A stretch of 5,884 nt of DNA, taken from contig JBKEBM010000039.1 of the NCBI GenBank assembly GCA_047973165.1, positions 1 through 5,884 of the forward strand. Reading direction: 5' to 3'. The translations under genes were made by a program, and so were the position numbers. This DNA comes from JBKEAD01 sp047973165 (GTDB lineage: Bacteria > Verrucomicrobiota > Verrucomicrobiia > Chthoniobacterales > JBKEAD01). Below the pieces are notes generated by a model. That model was given only the letters and a program-made list of their open reading frames with translations, was not told the DNA's origin and did not search any database. Position 1 is the stretch's first letter. Every line of letters starts with the position of its first letter. Positions 1 through 5,796 of this stretch are shown one piece after another.

Positions 1-940
1 CTTCGCTGGCGTCGTTGAGTGGGGTGCCGGTGCCGTGGGCATTGATGTAATCGATGCTGCTGGCCGTCCAGTTTGCACTGTGAAGAGCGTGCTGCATGGA
101 GGCGATGGAGCCGAGTCCACCGGGGTCGGGCTGGGTGAGGTGGTGGTTGTCGTTCACTGCTCCGTAGCCATTGATAGTTCCTAAAATCGGTGCTTTGCGA
201 TCGAGAGCATGGGTCATTTTTTCCAGGACGAGCACGGCGGCGCCTTCGCCGAGCATGAGGCCGCTGCGGTTTTGGTCGAAGGGTCGGCAGGAGTCGGGGG
301 AAGAGGCTTGCAGGCAATCGAAGCCGGCGAAGACGAGTTGAGAGAGTGTATCGTAGCCTCCGCAGACGATGAGGTTTTCCTGGCCGAGAGCGATGAGGCG
401 GGCGGCGTGGCCGATGGCGTTGCCACCGGATGCGCAGGCGTTTGAGATGAGGATGGTTTCGCAGTCCCAACCGAAGTGATTGGCGACGAGGTGGAGCGGC
501 GTCTGGGGGAGGTAGGCCTGGACGGTCCGGCGGTTTTTGTGGGAGGGGGGAGATTTTAAAGTGAAGCGGGAGAAGTCTTCACCTGCGCTCATGCCGCCAC
601 TTGTGCTGCCGACGATCCAGCGGGAGGGGAGAGATTTTTGATTGAGTTTGGCCGTGGAGCAGGCTTCGTGTGTTGCGGCCAGGAGCATTCGTGTGCTGCG
701 GTGCCAGTATTTGGCACGGGGCGAGATTTTGTCTGCCTGAGAGACATCGGGGTCGGGGAGCTGGGCGGCTTTCTGGCAACGGCAGTTTTTAGTGGAAAAA
801 AGTGTGACGGGTGCGGCTGCATCGTGGCCTTTTTGCAGTGAGAGGAGATTTTCTTCCAGGTCCATTCCAAGCGGACTTACGCACCCAAGGCCTGTGACAG
901 CTACAGGTTCGGGCCAGATACCTGGAAGGGAGGAAGGCAT
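1..940 (-). CDS. Beta-ketoacyl-ACP synthase (KAS I/II, FabF-like), N-terminal 313 codons, truncated by window edge
   Basis: A condensing enzyme that would join an acyl or malonyl-ACP unit to a growing chain in fatty acid, polyketide or polyene synthesis in the cytoplasm. Translation from ATG at 940 gives an open frame to base 1. Visible landmarks are the N-terminal VAVTGLGCVSPLG (residues 13-25), the nucleophile loop ISNACASGG with Cys169, CRPFDQNRSG (218-227) followed by LGEGAAVLVLE (230-240), and INAHGTGTPLND (299-310) with catalytic His302. The second catalytic His and the C-terminus lie outside the window; FabF proteins are about 410 residues, so roughly 100 are missing. The active-site context NACASG differs from the TACSS(S/A) form of typical FabF, and residues 52-55 (NCRC) are an odd cysteine pair, so a specialised paralogue is more likely than the housekeeping enzyme. 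The ATG lies 5 bases after the stop of the preceding gene, with no Shine-Dalgarno. Family assignment is firm; pathway is not. Confidence 0.93.
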   Translation of the reverse strand, partial: MPSSLPGIWPEPVAVTGLGCVSPLGMDLEENLLSLQKGHDAAAPVTLFSTKNCRCQKAAQLPDPDVSQADKISPRAKYWHRSTRMLLAATHEACSTAKLNQKSLPSRWIVGSTSGGMSAGEDFSRFTLKSPPSHKNRRTVQAYLPQTPLHLVANHFGWDCETILISNACASGGNAIGHAARLIALGQENLIVCGGYDTLSQLVFAGFDCLQASSPDSCRPFDQNRSGLMLGEGAAVLVLEKMTHALDRKAPILGTINGYGAVNDNHHLTQPDPGGLGSIASMQHALHSANWTASSIDYINAHGTGTPLNDASE

Positions 941-945
941 TTTTT

Positions 946-1356
946 TTATGACTGGTTTTGTCGAATCTGGACGACTGGCAGCGGAAAACGCAGAGAAACC
1001 TGCCCCTCCAGTCGCACTTCGATGTGATAAATACCAAATTTTTGAAACTGGAGCCCACCGAAGACATGAACGTTGGTAGCATGGGTATTCAGGTTCTGAA
1101 GTGTAAAGCGGACTTCGGAGGTGGCCAGAGGGGTTTCGTCATCGGCACTGAGGATGCTGGATTCCTGAAGAAAGGTTCCCGTTCCGCCGCACCAGCGTGT
1201 CCAGAGGCAAAGCTTCATGAAGCCGATAGGCAGATGAGGGGCGGGGATGGCTCCAATGACGCCGATAAGGGATTGTTGTCCGCTGGCTTCGGTTCGTACG
1301 TCTTCGCAAAGAAGGCAGGCCTGAAGGTCGGGAAGGATATCAGAAGTTTCACTCAT
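946..1356 (-). CDS. Small cytoplasmic protein of unknown function, DUF6941-like (136 aa)
   Basis: No biochemical function can be assigned. The N-terminal pattern LQACLLCEDVRTE (residues 11-23) followed by QQSLIGVIG (27-35) resembles what I recall of the DUF6941 family, in which proteins of 130-150 residues open with a cysteine-containing ALLCDDVR-type strand, a G/K-LSLIGVF segment, then beta strands ending with a G-x-Y-x-(F/I) strand; here that is FGIYHIEVRLEG (107-118). There is no signal peptide or membrane segment. Cysteines sit at 14, 17, 50 and 56. The alternating hydrophobic pattern suggests an all-beta sandwich. The ATG at 1356 is the only good start and is 24 bases after resB; the stop is 5 bases before the ketosynthase ATG, so co-transcription and perhaps translational coupling are likely. 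The family name is from memory and should be tested by a profile search; that this is a real gene is supported by operon packing and protein-like composition. Confidence 0.8.
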   Translation of the reverse strand: MSETSDILPDLQACLLCEDVRTEASGQQSLIGVIGAIPAPHLPIGFMKLCLWTRWCGGTGTFLQESSILSADDETPLATSEVRFTLQNLNTHATNVHVFGGLQFQKFGIYHIEVRLEGQVSLRFPLPVVQIRQNQS

Positions 1357-1380
1357 GATTTTGGAGGTGGTTCTGTGGAA

Positions 1381-3279
1381 TTATTTTTTTGGGTCTTTTT
1401 TAGCAGTTTTTTTGGAACCGCCGGGTTTCCAGTAAAACATGATGGCGATTCCCGCGCAGATGGCCAGGGAACCCAACCACTTTAAAAGCCAACCTGGATC
1501 GTAAAGGACCTGGAGGGTGGTTTCGTTGAGGTTCTGCGGATTCCACTCGGCCTGGGAAAATTTATAATTGAGGCCGGTTGTGATGGGCCAGAAACCGCCT
1601 GGCCAACTGGCAGGAGAGTTCATTTTTGCAATATCGGTTTTGGTTTTTCCCGTGGCGAGATCGGTGAATTCGACGGTCGAAATGAAATCGGATGGGCTTT
1701 CTGTGCCTTCGTAGAGAGGGACTTCAAAGCTGAGCAGACGAATGGAAAAAGGAACGGGATGAAGCTCAAGTCCGTAGCCGATGCGGAGGTGTCGGTAGTC
1801 GAGTGGCAGTGTTGTGATGTCGCCGCTGCGGACCCAGGTGTCGGGCCCGGGTTCCACGCCCGGGATTTCCAGGCGAGCCAGGAAACCGGGGATGCCGCTT
1901 GCCTCACCCGGCAGGTCGGGGTTGGCGGGGCGGATATTACTACTGATTTTTGCGGCGGGCAGGATGTTGATGACTTCGGCCTGCCAGTCGTTCCAGCCGG
2001 TGGCAAACTTGTCGCCGATACCGACAGTGCCGGTGGCAGTTGTCTGACCTTCGCGGGAGATTACGAAGTCGATTTTTGGTGCTTCGGCCTGGATGGCCAT
2101 GTCGAGTGAGAGAGCAGAATCGTCTGAGATTGTGGCCTGCGAGCGGCTGAAAATAACTCGTGCGAGCAGTGCGGGGTTGTTGTTCGATTCGGAAGCGTTG
2201 ACGGGTTTTCCGTTTTCGAGTTTGAAATCGGACCAGGTTTCCAGGACCTGGAGGGTGGCCGGACCGCTGTCGGAGTTGACGGGGATGCTGGTGCCTGGAA
2301 GTTCGCTTACTTTATAGGTTGCCGAGCTGCCGTCGGGGGACTGGACACTCAGGTTTTTTCCGTCTTCGCTGAGTTTGAGACTGATACCGGATGTGGCGAG
2401 TTCTTTGTTTGCTTGTTGCGGCGCTGCGGGTTCCTGGGATTGATTTTGCTCTTCGACCCGGATGACTGGAGCAAATTTGCTGAAAATCATATGGACTTCG
2501 CTGAAGCGTTTTTCAGATATTTCCGGGAGGGCGTCCCGGAGTCGAATTTGTGCCATTCCGAACAGGTCAGATGCTGCGGCTGCAGGTGCCTGGGGGTCCA
2601 AAAGTAAAACGGCGTCGAAGGGTTGAGCCGCAGTGGCACTGGTGAGGCGAAGGTGAATACCGGGAACACCCTCCGGCTGAGCTTTAAGAACGGCTTCTTC
2701 GAAGAGGTTTTCACTCGTGTCGGTGATTATAATTTTCCAGTCTGTTTCGGGAACAGTGAATTTTTTAGGTCGTGAAGCTGTCGGGCGAATGATGCTGGCA
2801 TCAAAGGGGATAATAAAGAGTCCGGCGTCGGTTGGGCTTGCAATCTGGAGAATGCTGCGGCTGGTGGTGATGCGGTTGAGCGGTGCTTCGGTGGTATTGA
2901 GTTTTACATTTCCCTCGAAACCGAGCTTGGACCCGACAACGGCACCTGCGAGGAGGAGGATGATTCCGTAGTGGGTGATAATGAATCCTGTATGTTTTTT
3001 CTGCCAGGGCCAGCGGGTGAGGGTAACGGCAAAGAGGTTTATACAAAGGACGGCGAGCCAGAAAATGAACCAGGGTGCTTTGTAGATATATGCCTGAGCA
3101 ACCGAGCTGTCGAAACGGGATTCATAAATGGTGGCAACGGTGCAGGCGATGGCAATGGTGGCCAGGAGGAGGAGTGCGAGTTGCAGCGATCCAAGAAGAT
3201 GGATTACTTTCCAGGCGAGAGATTTTTTCTGGCGTTCGGCAATAAGTTTTCGACGTTCGGCTTCGGTGAGTCTGCTCAT
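1381..3279 (-). CDS. resB: Cytochrome c biogenesis protein ResB/Ccs1 (system II), 632 aa
   Basis: Membrane component of the system II (Ccs) synthetase that, with CcsA/ResC, brings haem across the membrane and joins it to CXXCH motifs of apocytochrome c. Three N-terminal membrane helices are visible: about residues 25-50 (LLGSLQLALLLLATIAIA), 68-88 (APWFIFWLAVLCINLFAVTL) and 97-116 (TGFIITHYGIILLLAGAVVG). Then comes a periplasmic region of about 480 residues, and a last helix near 597-616 that starts with the family signature YDPGWLLKWLG (593-603) and ends in a lysine-rich cytoplasmic tail. His103 in helix 3 lies where the CcsB part of fused CcsBA enzymes has a haem-liganding His; that equivalence is inferred. 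The periplasmic part includes a Q/A/P-rich linker (about 277-292). Start ATG lies 2 bases past the ATPase stop, so the genes are probably translationally coupled. No CcsA partner (WWD-domain protein) is visible in the window. Confidence 0.9.
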   Translation of the reverse strand: MSRLTEAERRKLIAERQKKSLAWKVIHLLGSLQLALLLLATIAIACTVATIYESRFDSSVAQAYIYKAPWFIFWLAVLCINLFAVTLTRWPWQKKHTGFIITHYGIILLLAGAVVGSKLGFEGNVKLNTTEAPLNRITTSRSILQIASPTDAGLFIIPFDASIIRPTASRPKKFTVPETDWKIIITDTSENLFEEAVLKAQPEGVPGIHLRLTSATAAQPFDAVLLLDPQAPAAAASDLFGMAQIRLRDALPEISEKRFSEVHMIFSKFAPVIRVEEQNQSQEPAAPQQANKELATSGISLKLSEDGKNLSVQSPDGSSATYKVSELPGTSIPVNSDSGPATLQVLETWSDFKLENGKPVNASESNNNPALLARVIFSRSQATISDDSALSLDMAIQAEAPKIDFVISREGQTTATGTVGIGDKFATGWNDWQAEVINILPAAKISSNIRPANPDLPGEASGIPGFLARLEIPGVEPGPDTWVRSGDITTLPLDYRHLRIGYGLELHPVPFSIRLLSFEVPLYEGTESPSDFISTVEFTDLATGKTKTDIAKMNSPASWPGGFWPITTGLNYKFSQAEWNPQNLNETTLQVLYDPGWLLKWLGSLAICAGIAIMFYWKPGGSKKTAKKDPKK

Positions 3280-3281
3280 AA

Positions 3282-5441
3282 TCAGGTGCTGACTCTGGGG
3301 GGATTGGTTTTTTTATTAAGAGTGAAAATTGGGTTAGCCGATTCCGGCTGACGGGGTTTTCTGTCGCGTGGAGTTTTTGGAACGGGCGATTTTATTTTGT
3401 CATCAGAAAATTCTTTCTCCACTCCGCGAAGGGCACTCCAGGTGACGGTGAAGCTCGATGCCAGCATAAGAATAGCTGCGAGAATCGGGTGGATAATGCC
3501 GATCGCTGCCAAGGTGATACCAATGGTGTTGTAGGCGGCTGCAAAAAGAAGGTTGCGGCGAATGGCCCGGACGGTGCGGCGTGAACAGGCAAGTGCCTGA
3601 GGGAGCACAGCGAGGGCACTGCCGGAAATTTCGGCGGAGGCTGCGTGGGTTGCAAGTGGGCTGCCGTTGCTGATGGCGATGGCGGCTGTGGCCAGGCTCA
3701 TGGCCGGGGCGTCGTTAGTGCCGTCACCGATAAACAGGACATGGTGGCCTTCGGTCTCCAGGGTTTTGATGCGGTGGGCTTTGTCTTCGGGGGAGAGATT
3801 GCTTTCCACCCGTTCAAGACCATGAACAGCGGCTGCCTCGGCGCGGTCTCCTGTGAGGATGAGGCAGGCGAAACCCTGGTTTTGCAGGGTTTTAATCGCA
3901 CTGAGGGCACCTTCGCGGAGGTGCTCTCTTAGAAGGCCGAGGCCGACAAGTTGACCGTTGCGACAGATAAAAACTTCCTGGCAGGAGGCAGGGGAGTGAG
4001 CAGCGAGGCGGTTACGAAGTTCTCCAGCCTGAGTGGATTGCTTATGGAGGTCGACGAGGGACTCGTTGCCGATTTCCCAGAGAGTAAAACTTTTTGTTGA
4101 GGTCGTTTTATCATCGGAATAAATTTTTCCCTGGAGGCCGCAGCCGGCGAGAATCTGAACTTCTTTGGCAATACGGGTAATATTTTTTTGACGAAATGCC
4201 CGGGCGATGGGATGGGAGCTTGCGTTTTCAACCGTTGCGACAGCTTCGAGAATTTCCTGGCGCGAGGCAGAGTTGTTATTTTCTTCGGAGACGACAAAAT
4301 CGACAATGCTCAGATGTTCCTCTCCGAGGGTTCCGGTTTTATCAAAGACGACGGTGTCGATAGTTGAGAGTTTTTCAATGAGATCACTGTCTTTGGCGAT
4401 GATCCCTTTGCGTGCCAGTGCACCGAGCGCACCCCAAATGCCGATGGGTGTGGCGAGTCCCATCGAGCAGGGGCAGGCGACGACCAGAACAGCAAGAGCA
4501 TTAAAAAGTCCCAGCAGCCAGGAGTCGCGAAGAGTCCAGTATAAAAAAGTCCCGGCAGCCACGAAAAGAACGATAGGCAGAAACCAGCGGACGAGTTTGT
4601 CGGCTTCGCGCTGGAGACGAGAGGGAGCACTCTGAGCTTCGCGAACCTGATCAAGCAGGCGATCGAGAATGCGGTTATTGACAGGTTGTGTCGCTTCAAT
4701 GATGAGCGGATGATCCACGACGTAACTTCCGGCAAAGACCGTATCGCCCGGACGTTTGACGACAGGAAAACTCTCGCCGGTAAGAGCGGACTCCTGAACA
4801 AAAGCACTGCCTTCGCAAATGACACCGTCGATGGGGATACCGCCGCCTTCAGTGACCCGGACACGGTCGTGCAGTTGAAGTTCGAAGACTTTTCTTTTGT
4901 TCCAGGTGCCGTCGGAGGAAATGGTTTCGCAGGTTTGAAATTCTTCGCCGAGGCGTCTGGCGCAGGCGATTGCAGCGGCCCGGCGATTGTTGCTGATGAG
5001 TTTTCCAAAGGTGTAAATGGCAACCAGGATGGCAACGACCTCGTAGTAAACATCACCGTTTCCGGTGAGAGTGGAATGCAGAGAGGCAAAAAAAGCACCG
5101 ATAATTCCGGCGAGAAATAATTGCTCGATAACGATTTTTTTAGATCGAAAAGCAGACCAGGACTCACGAAGAATGGGTAACCCGACAAGCAGGAAAACCG
5201 CTATTGCAGAAAGGGCAAGCAGACCATGAATGACCCAGCGAGCCGTTCCGGTTGGCGGAGACATACTCGCCGCCAGACCGAAAATCATAGACTGCCCGGC
5301 AATGAGGACAGCAAAAATCATTCGCATCCATATCCCTGTGGCAGAAGAGTCCGAACCGGAATCCTGCGTTTTAACTTCGCTTTGACACTGACAACAACCT
5401 GCCATCGCGGGGAAGACTAGTGCATTTTCCAGGCATTTCAA
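3282..5441 (-). CDS. Copper-transporting P1B-type ATPase (CopA/FixI-CcoI-like) without N-terminal HMA domain
   Basis: ATP-driven export of Cu(I) across the inner membrane, for detoxification or for loading cuproenzymes such as cytochrome oxidases. The 719-residue frame has the full P1B architecture: four helices (about 40-60, 69-88, 104-122, 131-150), actuator domain with TGES (221-224), helix 5 (286-304), helix 6 with the transport motif CPC (323-325), phosphorylation motif DKTGT with Asp367, the nucleotide-domain His-Pro pair (H410-P411), GDGTND (572-577), then helix 7 with Y637-N638 and helix 8 with M659 and S662-S663. The YN and MxxSS residues are those of the Cu(I) subgroup. The usual N-terminal HMA domain is absent; only a CCxC cluster (C16, C17, C19) remains. 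A basic, proline-rich tail (about 675-719) follows helix 8. The frame opens with TTG at 5441; ATG at 5405 (707 aa) is an equally possible start and neither has a Shine-Dalgarno. Coupling to resB favours a role in oxidase/cytochrome assembly (FixI-like) over simple resistance; this is inference. Confidence 0.93.
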   Translation of the reverse strand: MKCLENALVFPAMAGCCQCQSEVKTQDSGSDSSATGIWMRMIFAVLIAGQSMIFGLAASMSPPTGTARWVIHGLLALSAIAVFLLVGLPILRESWSAFRSKKIVIEQLFLAGIIGAFFASLHSTLTGNGDVYYEVVAILVAIYTFGKLISNNRRAAAIACARRLGEEFQTCETISSDGTWNKRKVFELQLHDRVRVTEGGGIPIDGVICEGSAFVQESALTGESFPVVKRPGDTVFAGSYVVDHPLIIEATQPVNNRILDRLLDQVREAQSAPSRLQREADKLVRWFLPIVLFVAAGTFLYWTLRDSWLLGLFNALAVLVVACPCSMGLATPIGIWGALGALARKGIIAKDSDLIEKLSTIDTVVFDKTGTLGEEHLSIVDFVVSEENNNSASRQEILEAVATVENASSHPIARAFRQKNITRIAKEVQILAGCGLQGKIYSDDKTTSTKSFTLWEIGNESLVDLHKQSTQAGELRNRLAAHSPASCQEVFICRNGQLVGLGLLREHLREGALSAIKTLQNQGFACLILTGDRAEAAAVHGLERVESNLSPEDKAHRIKTLETEGHHVLFIGDGTNDAPAMSLATAAIAISNGSPLATHAASAEISGSALAVLPQALACSRRTVRAIRRNLLFAAAYNTIGITLAAIGIIHPILAAILMLASSFTVTWSALRGVEKEFSDDKIKSPVPKTPRDRKPRQPESANPIFTLNKKTNPPRVST

Positions 5442-5489
5442 TACCAGGATTCAGGAGGGAAGCTAAAAAGGGCATACCCGAAAACCTCA

Positions 5490-5534
5490 TTTTCAACACA
5501 GAATTATTCAAAATCCCGGAGACGGTGTTGAAAA
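5490..5534. repeat. 10-bp perfect inverted repeat, 25-base spacer, in the ATPase leader
   Basis: TTTTCAACAC at 5490-5499 is matched exactly by GTGTTGAAAA at 5525-5534. It lies 49 to 93 bases upstream of the TTG start of the copper ATPase. It could be a hairpin in the leader RNA or a pair of half-sites for a dimeric regulator; the arms are too AT-rich and the trailing sequence lacks a U-run, so an intrinsic terminator is unlikely. Confidence 0.6.
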
Positions 5535-5544
5535 GATACCCGTT

Positions 5545-5580
5545 GGGACAAGGCCGGTGGCTATTGTTTTGCCTTGTCTC
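5545..5580. repeat. Inverted repeat with 10-bp stem (one G-T pair) and 16-base loop
   Basis: GACAAGGC (5547-5554) pairs exactly with GCCTTGTC (5571-5578); one G-T pair and one further G-C pair (5545-5546 with 5579-5580) extend it on the plus strand. On the minus strand, the likely transcribed one, the G-T becomes a C-A mismatch and the core is 8 bp. No U-tract follows in either direction. Confidence 0.5.
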
Positions 5581-5710
5581 CAAAATTTTATCTGGCCTCT
5601 CTGCCGAAAAGCAGGTTTCCGGGTGTGCCCAAAACTCGGTTCATCCGGGAAGTTCGTGTATATGGAGAGAAAGGGTGAGCTTAAAAGAGGATGAGGCAAA
5701 GACTGAAACT

Positions 5711-5741
5711 GGTAGGGTCGTTTTGACAAAACGACCCTACC
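5711..5741. repeat. 31-base palindrome (15-bp arms around one central base)
   Basis: GGTAGGGTCGTTTTG (5711-5725), central A (5726) and CAAAACGACCCTACC (5727-5741) form a perfect inverted repeat. As RNA it would make a 14-bp stem closed by a 3-base loop on either strand. It sits 56 bases after the stop of the upstream partial gene. There is no U-tract directly after it in either orientation (an A-run of 7 follows on the plus strand after GGAGCG), so it does not fit a canonical rho-independent terminator. The exact symmetry suggests either a dispersed extragenic palindromic (REP/MITE-type) element or a 3'-end hairpin. Confidence 0.85.
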
Positions 5742-5796
5742 GGAGCGAAAAAAACAGACTCTAAAGAGGGCCAATACCAGAAAATTTTTTTAAATT

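Larger units (their letters stand above)
5442..5796. other. 355-base intergenic/leader region upstream of the ATPase gene, rich in inverted repeats
   Basis: No believable gene is present; the open frames here have low-complexity or palindrome-derived translations and no homology signature I recognise. The region holds three inverted repeats (5490-5534, 5545-5580, 5711-5741) and two copies of ATACCCG (5474-5480 and 5536-5542). A promoter for the minus-strand block should lie here. The best match I can find is weak: minus-strand TATACA (5662-5657) with TTTAAG (5685-5680) 17 bases upstream of it, matching the sigma-70 consensus at 4 and 3 of 6 positions. No FNR box (TTGAT-N4-ATCAA) was found. 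Confidence 0.6.

Noticed and set aside
209..445. Plus-strand 78-codon frame and its minus-strand partner in the left part
   Set aside because: Both are out-of-frame shadows of the ketosynthase, whose motifs (Cys169 loop, LGEG, AHGTGT) are in the other minus-strand frame.
958..1485. Plus-strand open frame of 175 codons across the DUF6941-like gene and the resB end
   Set aside because: It lies antisense to two well-supported genes and its translation shows no family motif; it is a shadow of the minus-strand frames.
1363..1485. Plus-strand GGAGGT followed after 6 bases by GTG and a 36-residue hydrophobic frame
   Set aside because: A good-looking ribosome site, but the peptide is the reverse image of the lysine-rich resB C-terminus (runs of AAA/AAG read as TTT/CTT), so chance is the simplest explanation.
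4310..5188. Minus-strand 292-codon frame within the ATPase gene
   Set aside because: Long only because it shadows the ATPase frame; Ser/Leu/Pro-rich with no conserved motif, whereas the ATPase frame carries all P1B signatures.
5420..5764. Plus-strand 114-codon frame in the ATPase leader
   Set aside because: It has no recognisable domain, includes the palindrome and overlaps the ATPase start; composition does not look like a real protein.
5508..5774. Minus-strand 88-codon frame in the intergenic region
   Set aside because: It overlaps the repeats, is rich in Ser/Arg/Phe/Pro without a motif, and has no ribosome site.
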